DNA of 64,000 nt from Bradyrhizobium sp. 190 (lineage in GTDB: Bacteria > Pseudomonadota > Alphaproteobacteria > Rhizobiales > Xanthobacteraceae): assembly GCF_023073415.1 (NCBI RefSeq), contig NZ_JADPJL010000081.1, forward strand, positions 1 through 64,000. The letters run 5' to 3'. The position numbers and the translations under genes are program-made. This document shows positions 44,777 through 52,578 of this stretch, piece after piece. Positions within the stretch are counted from its first letter, which is position 1. Each line of letters begins with the position of its first letter. The notes below the pieces were generated by a model. The model worked only from the letters and a program-made list of their open reading frames with translations. It did not search any database and had not been told where the DNA came from.

Positions 44777-45173
44777 AATAATCAACCGCATCAATCCGCC
44801 CGAACTCGGCTCTCCGCCCGGTTACTCGCAGATCGTCGAGGTGACCGCGGGGCGCATCATCTTCATCGCCGGCCAGACCGCGCTCGATCGCGGCGGCAAT
44901 GTGGTCGGCAGGAATGATTTTGCAGCCCAGGCGGAGCAGGTGTTTCAGAATCTCTCGATTGCCCTGAAGGCCAGCGGGTGCTCGCCGGCCAATCTGGTAA
45001 AGCTCACGGTATTCCTCACCGACATGGATAATCTCGCTCGCTACCGCGAAGCCCGGAACCGCTTCTTCGCCTCGGTGACCCCGCCGGCAGCGCCTGCGGT
45101 CACGCTGGTCGAGGTATCGAAACTCTACGGTCCGGATTTCCTGATCGAGATCGAGGCCATCGCGGCGGCGTGA
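44769..45173 (+). CDS. RidA/YjgF-family protein
   Basis: A 134-aa trimeric enamine/imine deaminase family protein, cytosolic. Characteristic residues are in IIFIAGQTALDRGGNVVG near the N-terminus and VTLVEVSKLYGPDFLIEIEAIA at the end. The active-site Arg of canonical RidA (usually in the sequence R-x-x-V-E) is replaced here by a Thr/Leu context (AVTLVEV), so it is a non-canonical subgroup. It closes the plus-strand ars-linked operon and converges with the EamA gene, with 11 bases between them. Confidence 0.88.
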   Translation: MSEIINRINPPELGSPPGYSQIVEVTAGRIIFIAGQTALDRGGNVVGRNDFAAQAEQVFQNLSIALKASGCSPANLVKLTVFLTDMDNLARYREARNRFFASVTPPAAPAVTLVEVSKLYGPDFLIEIEAIAAA

Positions 45174-45184
45174 GCGTCACGCAT

Positions 45185-46075
45185 TCAAGGCTTCCTGGCC
45201 TCCGACGTTGCGATCCAAATCCCGGCGAACACCGCGACCAGCCCCAGCACAAGATTGGGCGTGATCGGCTCTCCGACCAACTGAGTAGCCAGCAGCCCCG
45301 CCGCGAGCGGATTGACGGTCATGGTATTGGCGACACGCGTCGGCGACGCCCGTTCCAGCGCCAGCACCCACAGGATGAACGCCAGCGCGCCGCCGGCAAT
45401 GCCGAGATAGATGCCGGCGATCCATTGTGGCGTGCTGAACCGGCTCAATGCCGCGACGCTTCCCGTCAACGAGCCGACCAGGACCAGGGCTGCGGCACCC
45501 GTTCCCATGCCGACGGTGAGGAAACCAAGCGCGCTCGATCGCTGGATGAAGGGGCGAGACCAGACATTGTAGAACGCCATGCACAAGACAGCCGCGGTCA
45601 TGATCAGCTCGCCGCGCCAGGCGCCCAGTGGCGCGGCCGACAATCCCGTTGCAAGCGCGGCGGCGACACCGAGCACCGCGACGCAGACCCCGATCGATTT
45701 CCTTCTCGTCAGCGGCTCGATGCCGAGTATTGCGCCGACCACCATGGTGTGCAGCGGCAATGTCGCCAGCGCGAGCGAGGCGCGTGCGGCGGTCGTGTAG
45801 GACATCGCGATATTGTAGAGAACGAAGAACACGCCGAAGAAGCAAAAGCCCAGCGCGGCGACGGCCGGCAAGTCCCGCTGTTGCGGCCATCGCGCCTTCA
45901 GCAACAGCGCCGCCGGCAGCACGCAACAGAAGCCGATCGCCCAGCGCAGAATCGCAAGCGTAATCGGGTCGGTGTTGCCGGCGAGATAGCGCGTGATCGC
46001 CGCCGCGGTGCCGCCGAGGCAACTCGAGATCAATGCGATCGCAACGCCGATCCATTCGCCCACGCGGTCCCCCAT
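45185..46075 (-). CDS. EamA/DMT-superfamily transporter
   Basis: A ten-helix drug/metabolite transporter of 296 aa with two EamA repeats (residues about 10-140 and 155-290). Signs are AAAITRYLAGNTDPITLAILRW in the first half (trimmed core GNTDPITLAILRWAIG) and PLAAGLLATQLVGEPITP in the second. It is divergent from the XRE regulator at 46153, with 77 bases between, so that regulator may control it. The substrate is unknown. Confidence 0.88.
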   Translation of the reverse strand: MGDRVGEWIGVAIALISSCLGGTAAAITRYLAGNTDPITLAILRWAIGFCCVLPAALLLKARWPQQRDLPAVAALGFCFFGVFFVLYNIAMSYTTAARASLALATLPLHTMVVGAILGIEPLTRRKSIGVCVAVLGVAAALATGLSAAPLGAWRGELIMTAAVLCMAFYNVWSRPFIQRSSALGFLTVGMGTGAAALVLVGSLTGSVAALSRFSTPQWIAGIYLGIAGGALAFILWVLALERASPTRVANTMTVNPLAAGLLATQLVGEPITPNLVLGLVAVFAGIWIATSEARKP

Positions 46076-46152
46076 ATCCTGTTAACTTGTTCAGTCCGGT
46101 TGTGGCATCTTGCGGATCGGCAAAGCCCCGGCAAACTACCTGGCAGGTACTC

Positions 46153-46974
46153 ATGGCGCATCGGCATGATTTCGCAGCAAGCCTCCGGTTGTGGCGGCGC
46201 AAAAGGGGTCTGTCGCAGCTTGAGCTCGCCGGTCGAACCAACATCTCGCAGCGGCACCTGAGTTTTCTCGAACTCGGCCGCGCATCGCCAAGCCGTGACA
46301 TGGTGATACGGCTCGCCATTGCCCTCGACGTGCCGCTGCGCCAGCATAATTCGATGCTGATGGCGGCCGGCTTCGCGCCGGTGTGGCGGCAGACCAACCT
46401 CGCCGCCCCCGAGTTCGTTCAAATTCGCACTGCGCTCGATTTCATGCTGGCCCAGCAAGGACCGTTTCCTGCCGTCGCGGTCGATCGGCACTGGAATCTG
46501 CTGCAAAGCAATTCCGGCGCCGTCCGTCTGGTCGAATTCCTGGTCGGGCCTTTGGCGCCGGATGCCGCGATCAATCTGGCCGACGCGTTGGTCGCTCCGG
46601 ACGTGCTGCGGCCACATCTTTTAAACTGGGTCGAGGTGGTCGGCTATTTCATCCGGAGCGTGGAAGCCGACGCTGCCGCCGACGGATCGGCGGAGACCGC
46701 GGCCCTTCTGAATCGATTGCTGGCTTATGAAGGCGTCCAGGCGGCGGTCAATGCGCCGCCGGCCGAACTGGCGATCACGCCGGTGCTGCCAATGCATTTT
46801 CGCAAAGGCACGACCGACCTGCGGCTGTTCACGACCATCGCGACGCTGGGCATCCCGCAGGACATTACGCTGCAGGAGCTTCGCATTGAGAGCTTCTTTC
46901 CAATGGATGAGGCGACCGCCCGCGTGCTGCGAGGATGGGTCGAACAAGGTGCGGCTGCGACAGTTTCCGGATGA
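46153..46974 (+). CDS. XRE-family regulator with MmyB-type ligand-binding domain
   Basis: A 273-aa protein. Residues 5-65 form the Cro/C1-type helix-turn-helix (LRLWRRKRGLSQLELAGRTN, ISQRHLSFLELGRASPSRDM). The rest matches the MmyB-like domain that binds fatty acids or similar ligands (FPAVAVDRHWNLLQSN, YFIRSVEADAAA). The ATG at 46153 is chosen because the HTH begins right after it. Its position opposite an EamA exporter suggests local control of export. Confidence 0.88.
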   Translation: MAHRHDFAASLRLWRRKRGLSQLELAGRTNISQRHLSFLELGRASPSRDMVIRLAIALDVPLRQHNSMLMAAGFAPVWRQTNLAAPEFVQIRTALDFMLAQQGPFPAVAVDRHWNLLQSNSGAVRLVEFLVGPLAPDAAINLADALVAPDVLRPHLLNWVEVVGYFIRSVEADAAADGSAETAALLNRLLAYEGVQAAVNAPPAELAITPVLPMHFRKGTTDLRLFTTIATLGIPQDITLQELRIESFFPMDEATARVLRGWVEQGAAATVSG

Positions 46975-47209
46975 GAGCCCGTCCATCCGATGGCGGCAGA
47001 TGTCAGTAGCAGGATCGGGCGAATGGCTACGACGTTCTTGCCGCTACGGGCCTGTCGGGCGTAGCCTTGCGAAACCGCAGCCCCCCTCAAATGCAAGCGC
47101 CGCTCGCCCTTTTGTCGGGCGGGCACACGGTAATTTTCGCGTCAATCCGTTCCTAAATTTCAATCAATTGCGTCGTTCCTGCATAGCAGGCCGTCAAGAA
47201 GTTTTTGTC

Positions 47210-47542
47210 ATGAGGGGTTACCGGAACCCGGGTTCCGGTGGTTTCGAAGCTCCGACAGGTTGGAGCTTCCAGGCTCTGGAATTGGCAATGCAAGAAGCGA
47301 TCCGCTTACGTGAATTGGAAGCTGAGTGCCGTCAACGCGCGCTGAGCGAACCGGACAAGAAATGGTACTGGCTCGCGCAGGCCGCCAAATACCAGGTGCA
47401 GGCAAACCAGAAACTCGCCTTTCGCTCGGAAGAGACCAACGCGCCCGACTCTCCGGAGATCAAGCTGGCGCAAGGGTCGCATGTTCGTGATGAACGACGA
47501 TTGATGGACCCCCTCCCCGACGGACGGCGATCGCCCTGGTAG
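47210..47542 (+). CDS. 110-aa hypothetical protein
   Basis: The ATG at 47210 is preceded by AAGAAG at ten bases. The protein starts with a Gly-rich stretch (NPGSGGFEAPTGWSF). An amphipathic helix follows (QALELAMQEAIRLRELEAE), then KWYWLAQAAKYQVQANQK, and a polar, proline-rich tail. Soluble, no known motif. It converges with the MFS gene at 47561. The 235 bases before it (46975-47209) contain nothing I recognise. Confidence 0.5.
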   Translation: MRGYRNPGSGGFEAPTGWSFQALELAMQEAIRLRELEAECRQRALSEPDKKWYWLAQAAKYQVQANQKLAFRSEETNAPDSPEIKLAQGSHVRDERRLMDPLPDGRRSPW

Positions 47543-47560
47543 TCGCGCGCCACAAAAAAT

Positions 47561-48799
47561 CTAACGCTGCTCCTCCGGCGGCTTGATATGGCGGAACGAG
47601 AACAATAACGCGAGATCGTAGGCGATCTTGAGCGTGCCGCAGACCACCAGCGGTAGCCCCGTAAACGACGTCATCAGCAGCGCGCCCGAGATCGCCGGGC
47701 TGATTGCGGATGCAAGGCTGCGCGGCACGGCGGTGACGCTGGCGGCCGCGGGCCGTTCGGCCGGCGTCACCACGGCCATGACGTAGGAGGTGCGGGTCGG
47801 CACGTCCATCTGGGAAAGCGCCGAGCGCAACAGCAGCAACCCGAGCGCCAGATAGAGGTTCGGCGAGAACGCCGCCATAATCAGGAAGATGCTGGAGGGA
47901 ATGTGCGTGAACACCATGGTGTTGACGAGCCCGACGCGTTTGGCAATCCAGGCCGCGACCGGATAGGAAAACGCGCTCAGCGTGCTCGACCAGAAGAAAA
48001 ACAATCCGGCTGCGGACAATGACAGGTCGAAACGCTCGAACAGCCAGAGCACCAGCAATGACTGGGCGACGAAACCGCCGGCAAAGGCATCGATACTGAA
48101 CAGCGCCGCGAGCTTGTAGACGGTGCCGCGCGACGGCCCGAGTGGGGTTTGCGGCGCCTTCTCCTCGCCGCGCGCATGCGGGACGTAACGATAAAGCGCC
48201 GCGCTCAATATCCCGAGCGCAGCGTATGCATAAAACATCAGACGGAACGCGCCGAGCATACTGCTGCCGTGCGAAACCAGCAGATCGGGCAAGGTTGCCG
48301 CCAGCGAGCGGGCGGCGGTGCAGAGCGCCCCGATCAGGCTGTAGCGGGCAAACACCTGCGTGCGGCGGTCGTCGGTCGTGCTCTTCGCCAGCACCGCATG
48401 CTCGAGCGGAACCAGCACGCCGAGATCACCGCCCGAGGGATTGATGGTACCGATGAACGCCACGAGCACGATCAGGACGAAGTGCTCCACGCCCGGAAAT
48501 GCAAGGCCGGTCGCCGCCATCAGACCTGCGCCAAAGATCAGGAGCGCGCGCAGGTCGTGACGCGGCGCAATCCAGCCTGTTATCAGTGTGAGCAGCGCCG
48601 TGCCGAGCAGCGATGCGGTCGCGACGATGCCGACCGCGATGGCGTCGTAACCGAGCGCCGTCATATAGGCCGGCAGGATGATGACGGCAAAACCGTCGCC
48701 GAAACCACGCAAGGCGCGCGCTGCATAGAGCAGCCTGATCAACGCGTTTGCGGTGGAAGGTTTTGTTTCAGTCGCGATATCGGTCATCCCAGCATCCAT
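47561..48799 (-). CDS. MFS transporter
   Basis: A 12-helix MFS protein of 412 aa. Helix 1 follows IRLLYAARALRGFGDGFAVI; the helix 2-3 loop is GWIAPRHDLRALLIFG. A late motif, ALSQMDVPTRTSYVMAVV, resembles a branch annotated as metal or drug exporters, but the substrate is unproven. ATG 48799 has GAGGA six bases upstream; an alternative start is at 48787. It is transcribed alone. Confidence 0.85.
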   Translation of the reverse strand: MDAGMTDIATETKPSTANALIRLLYAARALRGFGDGFAVIILPAYMTALGYDAIAVGIVATASLLGTALLTLITGWIAPRHDLRALLIFGAGLMAATGLAFPGVEHFVLIVLVAFIGTINPSGGDLGVLVPLEHAVLAKSTTDDRRTQVFARYSLIGALCTAARSLAATLPDLLVSHGSSMLGAFRLMFYAYAALGILSAALYRYVPHARGEEKAPQTPLGPSRGTVYKLAALFSIDAFAGGFVAQSLLVLWLFERFDLSLSAAGLFFFWSSTLSAFSYPVAAWIAKRVGLVNTMVFTHIPSSIFLIMAAFSPNLYLALGLLLLRSALSQMDVPTRTSYVMAVVTPAERPAAASVTAVPRSLASAISPAISGALLMTSFTGLPLVVCGTLKIAYDLALLFSFRHIKPPEEQR

Positions 48800-48923
48800 G
48801 CGCCATCCTCGACACGTCGAGAGGTGCGCAGAGCTTGGACGGCGGACCGTCTGACGGGGAGCCTGCTTTGCCCCCGATGGGGGGCAAGCTAGGACCGAAG
48901 GCGGTGGGGCGCAAGCACCTCTT

Positions 48924-49008
48924 GTAGGATGGGTGGAGCGCAGCGATACCCATCAATCAAGCGTACAATCCGACGAAGATGGGTATCGCTTCGCTCCACC
49001 CATCCTAC
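48924..49008. repeat. Intergenic palindromic repeat, family C, copy 2
   Basis: Ends gtaggatgggtggagcgcag and cgcttcgctccacccatcct are complementary over about 30 bases. Same family as 18061-18140. It lies in the promoter region shared by the MFS and chromate genes. Confidence 0.85.
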
Positions 49009-49133
49009 GGCACCGCGTGAATCAGTTGACAGACGAAGTCTCTAGGGCTTAATTCGCGCCCATGGGGGTTTTGCGATCCCCCCACGAGGCGACATGCCCA
49101 AGTATCGCGTCCCGTTTTTACGAGGGCGCAGCC

Positions 49134-49952
49134 ATGTCATCCTACACCACGATATCTCCGGACAAGCTTTCCAAATTGATCGGCACGGCGAACACGCCTG
49201 CCCTGATCGACGTTCGCACCGACGAGGATTTCACCGCCGACCCGCGGCTGATACCCGGTGCTATCAGGCGCAACCACGAGCAAGCCGCCGATTGGGGTGA
49301 AGAGTTCTCCGGCCGACCGGCCATCGTCGTCTGCCTGCGCGGCCAGAAACTGGCGCAAGGTACCGCCGCCTGGCTGCGGCATCTCGATGTTTCGGCCGAA
49401 GCGCTGGAAGGCGGTTTTGAAGGCTGGAAGGCGGCCAAACTGCCGCTGGTGCCGGCTGAGAAACTGCCCTCACGCGACGCGAAGGGCCGCACCGTCTGGG
49501 TCACCCGCGCGCGGCCAAAGATCGACCGCATCGCCTGCCCCTGGCTGATCCGCCGCTTTGTCGATCCGAACGCGGTGTTCCTGTTCGTCTCGCCGCCGGA
49601 GGTGCTCGCGGTCGGCGAGCGCTTCAAGGCAGCTCCCTTCGATGTCGAGAACGTGTTCTGGAGTCACCGCGGCGAACTCTGCACCTTCGACGTCATGATC
49701 GAGGAATTCGGCCTGGCGACGCCGCCCCTGTTGCGGCTGGCAGCGATGGTGCGCGGCGCCGATACCGGGCGGCTTGATCTCGCACCGGAAGCACCGGGAT
49801 TGCTCGCCGCCTCGCTAGGCCTGTCGCGCATGTTCGATGACGATCTCGAACAGCTCGAGGCCGGCATGACGCTGTACGACGCGTTCTACCGCTGGTGCCG
49901 CGACGCGACCGGCGAGACGCACAACTGGCCGACCAACAAGGCGAAATCGTAA
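49134..49952 (+). CDS. Rhodanese-ChrB fusion protein (chromate resistance)
   Basis: A 272-aa cytosolic protein. Residues 1-110 form a rhodanese domain with the loop CLRGQKLAQG (Cys67). Residues 115-272 match the ChrB C-terminal domain, with RTVWVTRARPKIDRIACPWL, RRFVDPNAVFLFV and FDVMIEEFGL. ChrB proteins are linked to chromate sensing or resistance. It overlaps chrA by one base (TAATG), so the pair forms an operon. The ATG at 49134 is chosen because MSSYTTISPDKL begins the rhodanese fold. Confidence 0.9.
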   Translation: MSSYTTISPDKLSKLIGTANTPALIDVRTDEDFTADPRLIPGAIRRNHEQAADWGEEFSGRPAIVVCLRGQKLAQGTAAWLRHLDVSAEALEGGFEGWKAAKLPLVPAEKLPSRDAKGRTVWVTRARPKIDRIACPWLIRRFVDPNAVFLFVSPPEVLAVGERFKAAPFDVENVFWSHRGELCTFDVMIEEFGLATPPLLRLAAMVRGADTGRLDLAPEAPGLLAASLGLSRMFDDDLEQLEAGMTLYDAFYRWCRDATGETHNWPTNKAKS

Positions 49953-51355
49953 TGGATGCCACGATGGACAAGACGACCGAGGCCGGCACAAGGCGCGACC
50001 TCGGTCACGGCATCAGCTTCGATGAAGCTTTCCGGGTCTGGCTGCGGGTCGCCGTGCTGAGTTTCGGCGGTCCGGCCGGGCAGATCGCGGTGATGCATCG
50101 CATCCTGGTCGAAGAAAAAAACTGGATCTCCGAGAGCCGGTTCCTGCATGCGCTGAACTATTGCATGCTGCTGCCGGGGCCGGAGGCACAGCAACTCGCG
50201 ACCTATATCGGCTGGCTGTTGCACCGGACCGCCGGTGGCATCATGGCCGGCGGCCTGTTCATCCTGCCCGGCGTCATCGCCATCATGGGGTTGAGCTACG
50301 TCTACGCGGCCTATGGCAATGTCGGCTTCGTGGAGGCGGTGTTCTTCGGACTGAAGGCCGCGGTGCTCGCGATCGTGGTGCATGCGGTCGTTCGCGTCGG
50401 CAAGCGTGCGCTGCGCAACCGGATGATGATCGCGCTCGCGGCGATCGCCTTTGTCGCGATCTTCTTTTTCAACGTCCCCTTCCCGATCATCATCATCGCA
50501 GCCGGCGTGATCGGCTATTTCGGCGCGAAGAGCGGACGGCCGGAATTCGCCGCCATCGAACATGGCGGTGGCGGCAAGAAGACGGCCGCCGTCGACAGCC
50601 TGCTCGGCGAAGAATTGCCCGAGCACGTACGCCCGAACGTGGGCCGTGCGCTGCGCGTAAGCTCGGTGTGGCTGTTGCTGTGGGTGGTTCCGGTGGCCGC
50701 ACTGCTGATCGGGCTCGGGCAGGCCAATGTATTCAGCCAGATCGCGCTGTTCTTCTCCAAGATGGCGATGGTGACGTTCGGCGGCGCCTATGCGGTGCTG
50801 GCCTATGTCGCCCAGCAGGCGGTCGAGCATTATCACTGGCTGCAGCCGCGCGAGATGCTTGACGGCCTCGGCATGGCCGAGACCACGCCGGGCCCGCTGA
50901 TCATGGTGCTGCAGTTCGTTGGCTTCATGGCCGCCTATCGCGATCCCGGCGCGTTGTCGCCGATGGTTGCGGCCACGCTCGGCGGATTGCTGGCGACCTG
51001 GGTCACCTTCATTCCCTGCTTCCTCTGGATCTTCCTCGGCGCGCCCTATATCGAGACGCTGCGCGGCAACAAGGGGCTCGCGGGCGCGCTGTCTGCGATC
51101 ACCGCTGCGGTCGTCGGCGTGATCCTGAACCTCTCGATCTGGTTCGGATTGCACACGCTGTTCCGGCAGACCTCGCCGGTTCGCTCGTTCGGGCTGTCGT
51201 TCGACATGCCGGTGTGGGGAAGTCTCGATGTCGCGGCCTTCGTGCTGGCGGCTGCCGCGGCGACGGCGATCTTCCGTCTCAATATCGGGATGCTGTGGGT
51301 GCTGGCAGGGTCGTGCGTAGCCGGCGTGGCGCTGCGGTTTGCGGGGATCCTCTAA
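49952..51355 (+). CDS. chrA: Chromate transporter ChrA, long (two-domain) form
   Basis: A chromate exporter with two homologous CHR domains (467 aa). The signature FGGPAGQIAVMH is near residue 36; the second-half equivalent is MAMVTFGGAYAVLAYV with ETTPGPLIMVLQFVGF. About ten membrane helices. The start shares a base with the rhodanese-ChrB stop. After it comes a family D repeat and then a CDF metal exporter on the other strand. Confidence 0.94.
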   Translation: MDATMDKTTEAGTRRDLGHGISFDEAFRVWLRVAVLSFGGPAGQIAVMHRILVEEKNWISESRFLHALNYCMLLPGPEAQQLATYIGWLLHRTAGGIMAGGLFILPGVIAIMGLSYVYAAYGNVGFVEAVFFGLKAAVLAIVVHAVVRVGKRALRNRMMIALAAIAFVAIFFFNVPFPIIIIAAGVIGYFGAKSGRPEFAAIEHGGGGKKTAAVDSLLGEELPEHVRPNVGRALRVSSVWLLLWVVPVAALLIGLGQANVFSQIALFFSKMAMVTFGGAYAVLAYVAQQAVEHYHWLQPREMLDGLGMAETTPGPLIMVLQFVGFMAAYRDPGALSPMVAATLGGLLATWVTFIPCFLWIFLGAPYIETLRGNKGLAGALSAITAAVVGVILNLSIWFGLHTLFRQTSPVRSFGLSFDMPVWGSLDVAAFVLAAAAATAIFRLNIGMLWVLAGSCVAGVALRFAGIL

Positions 51356-51366
51356 GCGAAGAATTC

Positions 51367-51453
51367 GTAGGGTGGGCAAAGGCGCGTGAGCGACGTGCCC
51401 ACCATTTTTTCCGAAGTCAGAATGGTGGGCACGCTGCGCTTTGCCCACCCTAC
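51367..51453. repeat. Intergenic palindromic repeat, family D, copy 1
   Basis: gtagggtgggcaaa at the left and tttgcccaccctac at the right, with inner arms cgtgcccaccat/atggtgggcacg. It lies between the converging chrA and CDF genes and could end transcription from both sides. Confidence 0.9.
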
Positions 51454-51457
51454 GGCA

Positions 51458-52405
51458 TCACACCCGCTCCGCCGGGGCCAGCTTGCACACCTCGGCGGCG
51501 GCTTCGATCTGCAACGTGGCGTGGTGGATGTTGAAACGGTGCGAGAGTTCCTCGCAGACCCCGTGCAAAAAGGCGTCGTCGCTGCCTCCGGGCCGCACCA
51601 GATGCGCGGTCAGCGCGGTCTCATTGGTGCTCATCGCCCAGATGTGGAGGTCATGCACTTCGGTGACGCCCTCCAGCCCGCCGAGATAATCCCTCACCTT
51701 CGCAAGCTCGATACCACGCGGCACACCGTCGAGCGCGAGATTGACGCTGTCGCGCGCCAGCCCCCATCCGCTCCAGAACACCACGGCGGCGATCACGAGG
51801 CTGATCGTGGGATCGAGCCACAGCCAGCCCGTCAGCATGATGATGAGAGCGGCGACCACCACGCCGAGCGAAACACCTGCGTCCGCCACCATGTGCAGAT
51901 AGGCGCCGCGAATATTGAGGTCGCCGTGGCGGCCACGCATGAACAATAGCGCGGTGAAACCGTTGATGGCGACGCCGAGCGCTGCGACCACCACGATCGT
52001 CCAGCCCGCGACCGGCGCTGGCGCAAACAGGCGATTGACCGCCTCGACGACGATACCGCCGACCGCGACCAGCAACAGCCCCGCATTGAACAGGGCCGCC
52101 AGGATCGAAGCTCGGCGATAGCCATAAGTATGCCGCTGCGTCGGCTGCTTCTGCGAAAGCCACGCCGCGCCCCACGCCAGGAGAAGCGCGATCACGTCGG
52201 AGAGATTGTGAACGGCGTCCGAGATCAGCGCCAGCGAATTGGCGGCGTAGCCGAAGATCAGCTCGGCAATGACGAAGGCCGTGTTGAGCGCGGCACCGAT
52301 GGCGAAGGCCCAGCCGAAATTGTCCGGGGCGTGGCTGTGGCCGGCGTGACCATGGGAATGATCATGCCCGTGGGAATGATTGTGATGAGAGTGATCGTGC
52401 GCCAT
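51458..52405 (-). CDS. Cation diffusion facilitator (CzcD/DmeF-like) metal exporter
   Basis: A proton-coupled exporter of divalent metals such as Zn, Co or Ni (315 aa, six helices). The N-terminus is a histidine-rich metal-binding tail (HDHSHHNHSHGHDHSHGH). The transport-site residues are in ISDAVHNLSDVIAL (helix 2) and HMVADAGVSLG (helix 5), and the cytoplasmic dimer domain follows (EGVTEVHDLHIW). Four His/Asp ligands are present, as in zinc-type CDFs. The ATG at 52405 was used. Confidence 0.94.
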   Translation of the reverse strand: MAHDHSHHNHSHGHDHSHGHAGHSHAPDNFGWAFAIGAALNTAFVIAELIFGYAANSLALISDAVHNLSDVIALLLAWGAAWLSQKQPTQRHTYGYRRASILAALFNAGLLLVAVGGIVVEAVNRLFAPAPVAGWTIVVVAALGVAINGFTALLFMRGRHGDLNIRGAYLHMVADAGVSLGVVVAALIIMLTGWLWLDPTISLVIAAVVFWSGWGLARDSVNLALDGVPRGIELAKVRDYLGGLEGVTEVHDLHIWAMSTNETALTAHLVRPGGSDDAFLHGVCEELSHRFNIHHATLQIEAAAEVCKLAPAERV

Positions 52406-52474
52406 TCCGCCTCGTCCGGATCGATGGCGACTTATATAGCGCGCGGATTATCGAATACTATTACAGACAGAATC

Positions 52475-52569
52475 GTAGCAAGGGTGGGCAAAGCGAAGCG
52501 TGCCCACCATTCTCGATGAACACGCCGATAGATGGTGGGCACGGCGCTAGCGCGCCTTTGCCACCCTAC
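52475..52569. repeat. Intergenic palindromic repeat, family D, copy 2
   Basis: gtagcaagggtgggcaaagc at the left and tttgccaccctac at the right; same family as 51367-51453, with a CA insertion in the left arm and one lost base in the right arm. It ends nine bases before the parC stop. Confidence 0.85.
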
Positions 52570-52578
52570 ATTCTCGCC

